A stretch of 21,558 nucleotides of DNA from CAZDSS01 sp964508185 (GTDB lineage: Bacteria > Pseudomonadota > Alphaproteobacteria > Sphingomonadales > Govanellaceae). The stretch lies in NCBI GenBank assembly GCA_964508185.1, contig CAZDSS010000042.1:1-21558 (forward strand), read 5' to 3'. How positions within the stretch are numbered: the stretch's first letter is position 1; each line of letters starts with the position of its first letter. The position numbers were made by a program, and so were the translations under genes. Of this stretch, positions 5,745-13,954 are shown piece after piece. The notes under the pieces are model-generated. The model did not search any database and was not told where the DNA came from. It saw nothing but the letters and a program-made list of their open reading frames with translations.

Positions 5745-7892
5745 ATGCCGAGAATTCCCGAATGTGTGCAGCTCTTCATGAAGCTGGTAAAGGAGCAAGG
5801 CATCAAGACCTTGCAGGAGGCCGAAGGAAAAAAGGTCGATGGGCGCGATGTGGTCGCGGAAATCAATAAGCATTCCGACCGCAACGACATCGAAAACATC
5901 ATAGATAATGTAAACAAGTATTTTAGAGGATGGAGTTACCCCGATTTCCTGAAATTCCTGGAGGACAGATTCAACAAATACTACCCGGACCAGGAACCCC
6001 CGATACTGGGGGATATCAAACAGAGCTTGCAGCAGGCCGTGGACCTCCCGTCGTGGGAAGAATTGCTGGCCGAGAAGACGCTGACAGCTTCCGACCGGGT
6101 GTTTATTGAAAATGTCCGCAGGGCTTATGAGGAAGCAGTTGAGGCTTGCGGCACGGACCTCATTCAGATCCGACGAGTCTTTGGTGATCAACTGAAACAG
6201 ATGTTCCCGAGGCAGGACCGGTCCTTCGCGGCGCCGGTCGACGAAATCATGAAACGGACATGGAATTTTGCCGTCGCGGCGCTTGCCCGCAGCGAATTCA
6301 CCAGGTTCGATCCGGTGATTGGCGACGAGGCCTGTGAAGCCAGGCCGCCGTTCATCATTGATGCCTGGGAAGTACTGGAAAAGTCGTTCAATCTGCCGAT
6401 GGTCAGGAGGCTCGCGGATGCCTATGTCGCGCGGCACGAGAAGCGCTACACCACATATGATCTCAAGGGACCCGGTACCGAAGAAAGCGCCTGGACTCAG
6501 AAGTTTGTCGACGTAGCGGCCAGGTTCAGGAAGGAGCTCATGGCGCATTGGCCGGGTGCTGATGAGTATCTCGCGCTCTGCTATGCCAATACGGCTGCTT
6601 CCTACATGGCGGTCGACGAGATCCAGATGGCGTCATTCGACCGCGAGCGCAATCCTTTCGGCGGGACACCCGACGAGATCAGAAACAAGCGGGTCAAGAT
6701 CCAGTCCGAACTCAGTATTTGCAGCGTGGCATATCTCAAGAAACTTGCCGAAGATCTCGCATGCGGCAGCAACAAGATGCTCGCAGAAATCGCGGCGTTC
6801 CTGCGGAATCTGAATTTTGCCCGTAAAGACAAGGGACTGCCGATCTATTGCCTCCCCATATACGAGACGATGCGGACGGTTCTGGCTCACGAGGCGCGCA
6901 AGAAGCGTTCCATCATCCTCTCCTTGTATCAGATCGATTGTAATCCGCAGGCTGCGGACAGGGAGATCGCCAAAGGAAAAATCATACCAGGGGGCGCAGA
7001 GTACACGGCAAGGGTAAAGACCCTCTTCTTCACGCCTGACGGAAATGGCGTCTACCGCGTGGCCGAAGCGCCAAAAGAAGAAGATGGAGATCGCCCCTGT
7101 CTCGCAATTCAGGCCTACCAACTGCGCAATATGAAGACGAAAATGATGGCGGCCGGCGATGGTGTGACGGGCTTCGATGCGGCGGGTGAGGAATACTTCA
7201 AGCTCATCGAGCGGTGTGATTTGGCGCTCCTGGTCCAGGCTTATGCTGCAGCCCACCCTGTCCTTCCGAGGGCGGTGCCTGATCAAGGCGAGGAGCTTTT
7301 CCAGAAACTTTATCCAACCGTCGGGGAGACGCCTGAATCGGTGACGCGTCTCTCGGAATTGCAGCTGCTCACGCGGGAACAGGACCGTGCCCTCGAACAT
7401 GCTGTTATGAAGCAACTCGCCGAAAGCTGCGACATGGGCGGGAAACAATACATCGAACGCCTCATAGGCGACAACTGGGCGCATCTTGGCCTGGATGCCG
7501 AGTCCTATTGCATTCGTTCCGCGACCCCTTGTTCCTTTTCGGTTCACCACATGAATGTGAATACCTGGAACACTGTTCGCGCGCGAGACGCGCAAGCCAA
7601 TAGCGTCACCGAGAAAATATCGCTTCCCCGCTTCCATGCCTTCAATGATGGGTCGTCGTTCGAAGACATCGAACGCACACCCGGAATGATTGAACGCGAG
7701 AAAAAGGAACGCGAACGCCGGGAGGCGGCGCAAAAGAAGAAACGGGAAGAGGAAGAAAGAAAAAGGCAACAGGAGGAAAGGAAAAGAGCAAAGGAGCAGG
7801 AGCAGCAAGAAAAATGGAGGAAGAGAAGGGAAGAACGGGAAAAAGAAGAGAAAGGCGAAAAGAAAAAGGAAAAGGGGCAGTCGGACGGATAA
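5745..7892 (+). CDS. Unrecognised 715-residue protein with Lys/Arg/Glu-rich C-terminal helix
   Basis: I do not recognise this family. The protein has no signal peptide and no transmembrane segment. Residues 1-130 are helical and charged; 130-400 look mostly alpha-helical; 385-465 contain the strand-like segments RSIILSLYQID, ARVKTLFFTP and NGVYRVAEAP, suggesting a small beta-containing domain; 470-630 are again mainly helical with scattered Cys (491, 562, 589, 596). From about 649 to 712 almost every residue is K, R or E (for example EKKERERRE and EEREKEEKGEKKK), which looks like a single alpha-helix or coiled coil. ATG 5745 is chosen because AAGGA lies 9 bases upstream; the ATG at 5738 is in another frame. 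The gene has lower GC and more AAT, AAA and ATA codons than its neighbours (5881-5940 is 21 of 60 G+C). It stands alone between two terminators, which suggests transfer. Function unknown. Confidence 0.85.
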   Translation: MPRIPECVQLFMKLVKEQGIKTLQEAEGKKVDGRDVVAEINKHSDRNDIENIIDNVNKYFRGWSYPDFLKFLEDRFNKYYPDQEPPILGDIKQSLQQAVDLPSWEELLAEKTLTASDRVFIENVRRAYEEAVEACGTDLIQIRRVFGDQLKQMFPRQDRSFAAPVDEIMKRTWNFAVAALARSEFTRFDPVIGDEACEARPPFIIDAWEVLEKSFNLPMVRRLADAYVARHEKRYTTYDLKGPGTEESAWTQKFVDVAARFRKELMAHWPGADEYLALCYANTAASYMAVDEIQMASFDRERNPFGGTPDEIRNKRVKIQSELSICSVAYLKKLAEDLACGSNKMLAEIAAFLRNLNFARKDKGLPIYCLPIYETMRTVLAHEARKKRSIILSLYQIDCNPQAADREIAKGKIIPGGAEYTARVKTLFFTPDGNGVYRVAEAPKEEDGDRPCLAIQAYQLRNMKTKMMAAGDGVTGFDAAGEEYFKLIERCDLALLVQAYAAAHPVLPRAVPDQGEELFQKLYPTVGETPESVTRLSELQLLTREQDRALEHAVMKQLAESCDMGGKQYIERLIGDNWAHLGLDAESYCIRSATPCSFSVHHMNVNTWNTVRARDAQANSVTEKISLPRFHAFNDGSSFEDIERTPGMIEREKKERERREAAQKKKREEEERKRQQEERKRAKEQEQQEKWRKRREEREKEEKGEKKKEKGQSDG
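7731..7880 (+). other. Polypurine tract encoding the charged tail
   Basis: By direct count, 138 of these 150 bases are A or G on the + strand. It includes uninterrupted purine runs of 23 bases (7744-7766) and 21 bases (7857-7877). It encodes most of the K/R/E tail of the 715-residue protein. Such tracts can form triplexes or R-loops and can favour slippage, but the simplest explanation is coding constraint, because Lys, Arg (AGR) and Glu codons are purine-rich. Confidence 0.85.
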
Positions 7893-7909
7893 ATACTCGG
7901 AAGCTCATG

Positions 7910-7939
7910 AGGCCCGGGGAAATTTCCCCGGGCCTTTTT
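7910..7939 (+). terminator. Strong terminator between convergent genes
   Basis: Bases 7911-7934 are a perfect 24-base palindrome (GGCCCGGGGAAA followed by its complement). The pairing extends one more base to 7910/7935, and TTTTT runs over 7935-7939. It lies 18 bases after the stop of the 715-residue gene. For the + strand this is a good intrinsic terminator. For the convergent racemase gene the hairpin also forms but is not followed by a U-run. Confidence 0.9.
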
Positions 7940-7950
7940 CATGCCCTTCC

Positions 7951-8775
7951 TCAGAGCTTGGAGGCATAGCAGGAGAGGGGGAGCTCGTAGCCCTTCAGGT
8001 GCTTGGGGTTGCGCGGGAAGGGGTAGGCGATCTTGCTGGTGGAAAGGCCGCTCAGCACGATGCCGATCATGGTGTTGATGGCGAGGGGCAGGGGGTCGAT
8101 CACCGGAACGGGGCTGAGGCCGCGCTTGGCGCCCGAGTCCGACAGGAGCTTGGCGAACCGCTCGCCGAACGCCTTGCGGATGGCGACGTCGCAGCCGAGG
8201 AACGCACCGCAGCCGAGGATGATGACGTCCGCGTGATCCTCCACCACCGCAGCGACCGCTTCCTCCACCAGCTTGTTGATGGTGCCTTCCTTGTCCTTCT
8301 CGATGTCGAGCACCGGCACGTTGATGGCCCGGAAGCAGCCGAAGCGGGAGGCGAGGCCGTAGCGCGCCACCTGGTCCAGCACCATGCCGCGGGAGCTGTC
8401 CAGCACGTCGATGAAGCCGAAACGGTGCCCGAGGATCGCCGCCGTATGCATGGCGATCTCCGCCGTGCCGCTTACCGGGATGGTCACCGCCTCGCGCACC
8501 GCATGCACGCCGGGATCGCACATGCAGTTGATGACGATGCCGTCAAAGCCCTCGGCCTCCGCCTGGATCGCCTTGACGAGGGTGCCGGGCGTCACCAGCG
8601 CGTCGTCGACATAGTTTTCGATGGAGCCCGTGCCTGTGTCGATGAAGCTGTGATGGACCGACACCAGCCCCTTGCGGCCGAAGCGCGCCACCTCCTTGGG
8701 GAAGAAGGCGAATTCTTCCGATTCCAGAGCCGGGGTGATGACGAGGATCTTCTTTTCGTTTTCCGAGTCGAGCAT
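7951..8775 (-). CDS. Asp/Glu/hydantoin racemase family protein
   Basis: This 274-residue cytoplasmic enzyme belongs to the cofactor-independent two-cysteine racemase superfamily. Cys84 in VINCMCDPG and Cys189 in ILGCGAFLGCD are the expected catalytic pair. Their 105-residue spacing equals that between the two catalytic Cys of characterised hydantoin racemases (Cys76 and Cys181), so the hydantoin subgroup fits better than glutamate racemase. Extra cysteines occur at 86 and 195. The start ATG at 8775 has AAGGA about 10 bases upstream. The protein is somewhat longer than typical hydantoin racemases (about 240 residues), with a C-terminal extension (PRNPKHLKGYELPLSCYASKL). It is divergent from an NCS1 permease and near hydantoinase subunits, supporting a role in interconverting enantiomers of a cyclic ureide. 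Allantoin or aspartate racemisation cannot be excluded. Confidence 0.85.
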   Translation of the reverse strand: MLDSENEKKILVITPALESEEFAFFPKEVARFGRKGLVSVHHSFIDTGTGSIENYVDDALVTPGTLVKAIQAEAEGFDGIVINCMCDPGVHAVREAVTIPVSGTAEIAMHTAAILGHRFGFIDVLDSSRGMVLDQVARYGLASRFGCFRAINVPVLDIEKDKEGTINKLVEEAVAAVVEDHADVIILGCGAFLGCDVAIRKAFGERFAKLLSDSGAKRGLSPVPVIDPLPLAINTMIGIVLSGLSTSKIAYPFPRNPKHLKGYELPLSCYASKL

Positions 8776-8968
8776 GGGAATTCATTCCTTCCAGTGAGTT
8801 TTCGGATCACACATGACGGCTCGATCCGCGGTTGGTGAACCTCGTCCCTCACCCTGCCTAGCCCATTCGGCGTCAAATTTGCTGCGGCGATCACGGCGCA
8901 GAAGTGCATTTCATTCGCGACGCCGCGTGCGAGACTGCAAGCGGATCATCGATCGGGGAGCCAGGCCA
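8776..8968. promoter_or_regulatory. Divergent promoter region between racemase and permease genes
   Basis: This 193-base gap separates the divergent racemase (-) and permease (+) starts, so it must hold promoters for both unless one is read from outside. I see no clear -35/-10 pair or long dyad. The reading frame of the permease stays open through part of it, but the translation is Arg/Ser-rich and does not look like protein. It ends with the GGGGAG ribosome binding site (8955-8960) of the permease. Confidence 0.5.
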
Positions 8969-10270
8969 TTGCAGCAGATCGAGGAACTCGTCACCGACCA
9001 TTTTCGCGTGCCCGTCCCGGCGGAGCGTCGCGTCGGCGCATTCGCCATCGGCCTCGTGGTCTTCGGGATAGGGATAACCCTGCCCATATTCTATCTGGGG
9101 GCGGAGCTCGGTCAATCGCTCGGCCTTCGCGATGCGGCCCTCGTCTTCTTCGGCGGCTGCATGCTGCTGGGGATTCTCTGCGCCATCACGTCGCTCGTCG
9201 GCGCGCTCACCGGCCTTTCATCCTACATGATCATCCAGTTCCCCTTCGGCCGGGACGGGGCCAAGATCGTCAATCTGCTGATGGCGATCGCGCTCCTCGG
9301 CTATTTCGGCGCGACGGCGGACATCTTCGGCCAGGCGCTGCGGGATGCCGTGCAGTCCATCTATGGCGTCGCCGGGCCGCTCTGGGCCTGGAAGCTCGCG
9401 GGCTGCGCCCTGATGACCTTCACCGCCGTCTTCGGCTTCCGCGCCATCGAGAAACTGTCGTTCTTTTCGGTGCCGCTCATGGCGCTGTTCATGTTCTACG
9501 CGGTGTGGCTGTCCCTCGGCGAAGGGGGGCTTGACAAGGCGCTCGCATATCCCGGCAAGGGCGACATGGGGTTGGGCCTCGCGCTGTCCACCGTCCTCGG
9601 CTCCTCCATCCAGTCGGCGGTGCTGGCGCCGGACGTCACCCGTTTCGCCCGCAGCGGCTGGGCCGGAATCCTGTCCATCTGGGGGCTGGCCATCGGCTTT
9701 CCGCTGGTGTTCCTCGCCGCCGCGATCCCCAGCATCATCACCGGCGAGATCAGCATCATGCTCATCATGGTCGGGCTCGGCATCGTGATCCCGGCGCTGT
9801 TCACCCTGATCTTCGCCACCTGGACCACGAACACGGTCAATCTCTATTCCACCTCCATGGTGCTGGCGACCGTCTTCACCCGCGTCAAGGAATGGAAGAT
9901 CACGCTCGCCGCCGCCGCCTTCGGCACGACGCTCGCGCTCCTCGGCATCATGGAGCATTTCCTGGATTTTCTCCTGACGCTCGGCATCACCACGCCGCCC
10001 ATCGCGGGGATCTATCTCGTGGATTTCTTCTTCCTGCGCCGCCGCCGGTATGACATCGCCGAGCTTGCGACCGCGCCCGGGATCGGCTGGGCGGCGCTTC
10101 TCACCTGGATTGCGGCCTCCGCCGTCGGCTTCGCGGCCATGGCGGATGTGATCCGCCTCACCGGCGTTCCGGCGGTGGACAGCCTGTTCGCCGCCGCCGT
10201 GATCTATTTCGTGGCGGGCAAGCTCAGTCCGGCTCGTAACCGTAGTCGCGCCGCGCCTGTTCAGGGGTGA
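8969..10270 (+). CDS. NCS1-family permease, CodB (cytosine permease)-like
   Basis: This 433-residue integral inner-membrane protein resembles cytosine permease CodB throughout: an N-terminal VPVPAERR segment, about 12 hydrophobic helices, the FPFGRDGAKIVNLL region, SAVLAPDVTRFARSG (CodB has a similar TADFVRFGR), TWTTNTVNLYS (CodB: WTTNDNALY) and a C-terminal IYLVDFFFLRRRRYD loop. NCS1 carriers are sodium- or proton-coupled symporters for nucleobases, allantoin or hydantoins. The TTG at 8969 is chosen because GGGGAG lies 8 bases upstream and the resulting length matches CodB (419). An upstream extension to 8813 would add basic, non-family sequence. The 3' end overlaps the convergent hydantoinase B gene by 47 bases. 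The neighbours suggest uptake of a hydantoin- or pyrimidine-like compound. The family is secure; the substrate is inferred. Confidence 0.92.
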   Translation: MQQIEELVTDHFRVPVPAERRVGAFAIGLVVFGIGITLPIFYLGAELGQSLGLRDAALVFFGGCMLLGILCAITSLVGALTGLSSYMIIQFPFGRDGAKIVNLLMAIALLGYFGATADIFGQALRDAVQSIYGVAGPLWAWKLAGCALMTFTAVFGFRAIEKLSFFSVPLMALFMFYAVWLSLGEGGLDKALAYPGKGDMGLGLALSTVLGSSIQSAVLAPDVTRFARSGWAGILSIWGLAIGFPLVFLAAAIPSIITGEISIMLIMVGLGIVIPALFTLIFATWTTNTVNLYSTSMVLATVFTRVKEWKITLAAAAFGTTLALLGIMEHFLDFLLTLGITTPPIAGIYLVDFFFLRRRRYDIAELATAPGIGWAALLTWIAASAVGFAAMADVIRLTGVPAVDSLFAAAVIYFVAGKLSPARNRSRAAPVQG

Positions 10271-11915
10271 TGTAGCCGTCCACCAGATCCTCGGCGACAT
10301 GCCGTGGATCGCGGCTCCGCGGATCGCCCCAGCCGCCGCCATGGCCGGTGACGAGGCGCACCAGATCATTGCGCCGCAGGGGCAGGCGGCCCACTTTCGC
10401 GAAGCTTTCGGTGCGGCTGCCGTCGGCGCGGATCACATAGGCGTGATTGCAGGATCCGGGCTTGCCGCCCTCCACCGGCCATGGCGGCGTCTTGCCGCGG
10501 GCGAACATGGTGGAAAGCCAGGCCTTGTCCGACAGGATGCGATAATCCAGCACCACGCCCCGCCCGCCGCGGAAGCGTCCGGCGCCGCCGTCGCCATTGT
10601 GGAAGGCGTATTGCTCCACCCGCACGCCATAGCGCGTCTCGGTGATCTCCACCGGGATGTTGGCGGTCTCGCCGTTGCCGACGCAGAACTGGCCGTTCTC
10701 GCCGTCCTTGTCATGACCTGCGCCCCAGCCCCCGACGAGGGGCTCGACCAGCAGGAAGGGCTCGCCCGTCTCGGGGTCGGTGCCGTCGATCACCGTCGAG
10801 CAGATGGAGCCGAACTGCCCCGCCGGCAGCCGGTCCGGGAGCGCCGGGGCAAGGGCCTTCCACACGATGTCGGTCGCCGTGATCATGGCTTCGTAATAGG
10901 ACGAGACGGGGGCCGGCCGCCGCGCGCGCAGGATGGTGCCCTCGGGGCAGATGATGCGGATGCGGCGGAAGCAGCCCTCGGTCGCCTGCACGCCGGGATT
11001 GGTGATGCTCATGAACACCTGGCGCACGGCGGAGACGAGCCCGCACCAGGTATTGTTCACGGGGCCCGGCGCCTGGGGGGCGGAGCCGGTGTAATCCACG
11101 ATGAATTCGTCGTCGGTGATCGTGACCTTCACCACCACCCGGAACGGGCCATTGCCAAGGCCGTCGTCGTCGATCCAGTCCTCGGCCTCGAACACGCCGC
11201 GGGGAAGCTCCGTGAAGCTTCGCGTCACCATGGCCGCACCATGGTCCAGCAGGCTGTCGATGGCGCGGGTGACGGCGCGGCGGCCGTATTTGTCGATGAG
11301 CTGCAGGATGCGCCGCTCGCCCACCTGCAGCGCCGCAACGCCTGCCCAGATGTCGCCGATGGTCATGCGCGGCAGGCGCACATTGGCCTCGATCATGTCG
11401 AACAGGCTCTGGTTGCGCCGCCCCTTCTCGAAGATCTTGACGCAGGGGAACTGCAGCCCCTCCTGGAAGACGTCGATGGAATCCGGGCTGAAGCTTCCGG
11501 GATCCTTGCCGCCGATCTCGGTCCAGTGGGCCTTGTTGGCGGTCCAGGCGACGATCTCGCCCTGATGGAAGACGGGCTTCACCAGCGTCACGTCGGACAG
11601 ATGGGTGCCGCCGCCGCCATAGGGATCGTTGGTGACGAAGATGTCGCCGGAATGGATTTCGCCGGCGTCGCCATATTTCTCGAGCACCGACTGCACGGCG
11701 GAATCGAGCGTGCCGATGAAGCCCGGAATGCCGTTTCCTTGCGCGATGAGCCGCCCGCGCCCGTCGGTGATGCCCACGCCGTAATCGAGGCTTTCATAGA
11801 TGATGGGGCTCATGGAGGTGCGGCGCTGGGTGAGGAACATCTCGTCCCCGATGGCCGAAAGCCCGCTCTTGATGATCTCGAGGGTGAAGATGTCGATTTC
11901 CTTGATGTCGTCCAT
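10224..11915 (-). CDS. hyuB: Hydantoinase/oxoprolinase subunit B (HyuB family)
   Basis: This 563-residue protein belongs to the hydantoinase B/oxoprolinase family, whose members pair with HyuA subunits for ATP-dependent opening of cyclic amides (N-methylhydantoin, 5-oxoproline) or, in relatives, for ketone carboxylation. Characteristic blocks are GNGIPGFIGTLDSAV (about 60-74), NDPYGGGGTHLSDV (96-109), NKAHWTEIGGKDPGS, NNTWCGL, VEPLVGGWGAGHDKDG and NGDGGAGRFRGGRG near the C-terminus. The ATG at 11915 is preferred because GAAGGA lies 8 bases upstream. An ATG at 11924 would overlap the hyuA stop (ATGA), but the ribosome binding site would touch it. Either way it directly follows hyuA and is surely in the same operon. 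Its 3' end overlaps the permease gene. Soluble and cytoplasmic. The exact reaction is inferred from context. Confidence 0.92.
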   Translation of the reverse strand: MDDIKEIDIFTLEIIKSGLSAIGDEMFLTQRRTSMSPIIYESLDYGVGITDGRGRLIAQGNGIPGFIGTLDSAVQSVLEKYGDAGEIHSGDIFVTNDPYGGGGTHLSDVTLVKPVFHQGEIVAWTANKAHWTEIGGKDPGSFSPDSIDVFQEGLQFPCVKIFEKGRRNQSLFDMIEANVRLPRMTIGDIWAGVAALQVGERRILQLIDKYGRRAVTRAIDSLLDHGAAMVTRSFTELPRGVFEAEDWIDDDGLGNGPFRVVVKVTITDDEFIVDYTGSAPQAPGPVNNTWCGLVSAVRQVFMSITNPGVQATEGCFRRIRIICPEGTILRARRPAPVSSYYEAMITATDIVWKALAPALPDRLPAGQFGSICSTVIDGTDPETGEPFLLVEPLVGGWGAGHDKDGENGQFCVGNGETANIPVEITETRYGVRVEQYAFHNGDGGAGRFRGGRGVVLDYRILSDKAWLSTMFARGKTPPWPVEGGKPGSCNHAYVIRADGSRTESFAKVGRLPLRRNDLVRLVTGHGGGWGDPRSRDPRHVAEDLVDGYITPEQARRDYGYEPD

Positions 11916-11920
11916 CGCCG

Positions 11921-13954
11921 TCATCCTTCAAGCAACAGATGTAGGCCGCCATGGGCGTCAACGCTTACCCGGCTGCCGGCAGGGGCGAGCGTCACGGTCG
12001 CCTTTTCCTCGATGATCGCGGGGCCCGTGATCACCATGCCGGGGCGAAGCGCCGCGCGGTCATAGATCGCCGTCTGCTGGATCCCCGCAGCGCCGTAATC
12101 CACGGCCCGGTCGCCGCGCCGGGCAGGGCCGGGATCCGCGTCCCCCTCCGGCAAGGCGGAAAGCTGAGGCTTGTCCATCAGGCCATAGGCGACGAGATGG
12201 AAATTCACCGCCTCCACCGGGTCTGGCAGGCGGAAGGTGTATTCCTGCTCATGCGCTTCATGGAAACGCCGGACCATGGCTTCGGGATCGCAGGATCCAA
12301 GCGCGATCTTCACAGTATGCTCCTGCCCGCGATAGCGGGCGTCCACGAAATGCTCGAACACGATGCGGTCGGGGGCGACGCCGTCGCGCGCATAGGCGTC
12401 CCGCGCCTCCGCCTCGAGCGCGGTGAAGATGGCGCCAATCTCGCCCGCGTGGCCTTCATCCAGCGGCAGGATGCGCGTGCGGATGAGATCGCGCCGGAGA
12501 TCGATCATCAGCATGCCCCAGGCGGAAAAGACCGCCGCATGGGGCGGGATCACCACATGGCGCATGCCGAGCTCGGCGGCAAGCGCCGCCGCATGCATGG
12601 CGCCGCCGCCGCCGAAGGCCATCAGCGTGAAGTCGCGCGGGTCATAGCCGCGATTTACGGAGACGAGCTTCAGCGCATTGACCATGTTGGCGTTGGCGAT
12701 CTGAATGACGCCATGGGCCACTTCCTCCGCGCTGCAGCCGAGCCGCTCGCCGAGCCGTGCGAAGGCGGCATGGACCGCCTCCATGTCCGGCCGGATGGCG
12801 CCGCCCACGAAATTGTCGACGCCGATGCGCCCGGTAAGAAGATTGGCGTCGGTCGTGGTGGGCGCCGTGCCGCCCCGGCCGTAGGCCACGGGGCCGGGTG
12901 TGGAGCCCGCGCTTTCCGGGCCCACATGGAGGCTTCCCGCGGCGTCGATCCAGGCGATGGAGCCGCCGCCGTTGCCGATCTCCACGATGTCGATCACCGG
13001 CGTCTTGATGGGATAGCCGGGGCTCGTCGGCGTGCGCTCCAGCACATATTCGGTGGTGATCCGCGTCTGACCGCGATGGATGAGGGAGCATTTGGCCGTG
13101 GTGCCGCCGATATCGAGGACGATCAGATCATCGATTCCGATGAGGCGGCCATAGGCGACGGCGCCCAGTATGCCGCTCACGGGGCCGGATTCGATCAGGG
13201 TGATGGGATTGGCCCGAACGCTCGACGCCGTGGCGATACCGCCGTTCGACTGCATGATGAAGGGCGGCCGGTCGAGCCCCGCGGATCGAAGCCCCGTCTC
13301 CAGCCGGTCGAGATAGCGGCTCGCCGCAGGCAGCACATAGGCCGACATGACGGTGGTGTTGGTGCGTTCGTATTCCCGCCATTCGCGGGTGATCTCGTGG
13401 GATGCGATCACCGCCGCCTCCGGCCAGTATGCGCGCGCGATCTCCGCCGCCCGCGCCTCGTGCGCCGGGTTCGCATAGGCGTGAAGGAAGCAGATGGCGA
13501 CCGCCTCCACTCCTTCCGCGCGGAAGAAATCGAGGATCGGCGGGATCTCCTCTTCGACAAGCGGGGTCACCACGCGGCCGCGATGATCCACGCGCTCCGT
13601 CACTTCGCAGCGAAGCTGGCGGCGCACGAAGGGCTTGGGCTTGCGGTAATAGATGTTGAAAAGGTCCGGCGTGTTGCCGCGTCCGATCTCCAGGACGTCG
13701 CGGAAGCCGCGGGTGGTAATGAGACCGGTGCGCGCGCCCTTGCGCTCGGTCAGGGCGTTGATGACGACCGTCGAGCCATGGGCGAAATAGGCGACGTCCT
13801 CCGCCGCAAGCCCCGTGCGGGCGAGCGCGTTCAACACGCCCTGTTCGAAATTCGGCGGGGTCGTGTCCACCTTGAGGGCTTCGATGCGGTTGCCTTCGAT
13901 ATAGACGAGGTCGGTGAAGGTGCCCCCCACATCCGTTGCGACGCGGATCGTCAT
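11921..13954 (-). CDS. hyuA: Hydantoinase/oxoprolinase subunit A (HyuA family)
   Basis: This 677-residue subunit belongs to the HyuA family and carries the ATP-binding actin/ASKHA-type fold. Visible motifs are TDVGGTFTDLV (7-17, phosphate loop 1), HGSTVVINALTERKGA (59-74), IESGPVSGILGA (264-275), DIGGTTAKCS (291-300) and EIGNGGGSI (335-343), followed by the C-terminal HyuA domain with ITGPAIIEE. These proteins activate a ring carbonyl with ATP, working with HyuB. The ATG at 13954 is chosen because the conserved MTIRVATDVGGTFTD start lies there. Upstream in-frame starts (13972, 14017) would add a poorly conserved leader and lack good ribosome binding sites; a GGGAG lies 11 bases upstream of 13954. 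hyuB follows within a few bases, and the Lrp/AsnC gene is divergent, suggesting control. The acetone or acetophenone carboxylase branch is an alternative. Confidence 0.93.
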   Translation of the reverse strand: MTIRVATDVGGTFTDLVYIEGNRIEALKVDTTPPNFEQGVLNALARTGLAAEDVAYFAHGSTVVINALTERKGARTGLITTRGFRDVLEIGRGNTPDLFNIYYRKPKPFVRRQLRCEVTERVDHRGRVVTPLVEEEIPPILDFFRAEGVEAVAICFLHAYANPAHEARAAEIARAYWPEAAVIASHEITREWREYERTNTTVMSAYVLPAASRYLDRLETGLRSAGLDRPPFIMQSNGGIATASSVRANPITLIESGPVSGILGAVAYGRLIGIDDLIVLDIGGTTAKCSLIHRGQTRITTEYVLERTPTSPGYPIKTPVIDIVEIGNGGGSIAWIDAAGSLHVGPESAGSTPGPVAYGRGGTAPTTTDANLLTGRIGVDNFVGGAIRPDMEAVHAAFARLGERLGCSAEEVAHGVIQIANANMVNALKLVSVNRGYDPRDFTLMAFGGGGAMHAAALAAELGMRHVVIPPHAAVFSAWGMLMIDLRRDLIRTRILPLDEGHAGEIGAIFTALEAEARDAYARDGVAPDRIVFEHFVDARYRGQEHTVKIALGSCDPEAMVRRFHEAHEQEYTFRLPDPVEAVNFHLVAYGLMDKPQLSALPEGDADPGPARRGDRAVDYGAAGIQQTAIYDRAALRPGMVITGPAIIEEKATVTLAPAGSRVSVDAHGGLHLLLEG

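Noticed and set aside
5738..5869. ATG at 5738 with a 44-codon frame overlapping the orphan gene start
   Set aside because: Only 2 bases separate it from AAGGA, the frame is short and Arg/Gly-rich, and ATG 5745 has proper spacing and opens the long gene.
6633..7808. Minus-strand open frame with a hydrophobic Leu/Phe-rich start opposite the orphan gene
   Set aside because: The hydrophobic run is just the complement of the polypurine K/R/E tail. No ribosome binding site was found and it is antisense to the better-supported gene.
5600..7950. Mobile-element boundaries around the orphan gene
   Set aside because: I found no convincing direct repeats, tRNA remnant, integrase or transposase at either side, so transfer is suggested by composition only.
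7690..8838. Plus-strand 382-codon frame running from the charged tail into the racemase region
   Set aside because: It crosses a strong terminator and mirrors the racemase gene; its Arg/Lys start is the charged tail read in another frame.
10299..12065. 588-codon plus-strand open frame opposite hyuB
   Set aside because: It is a shadow of hyuB, with low-complexity composition and no ribosome binding site or domain.
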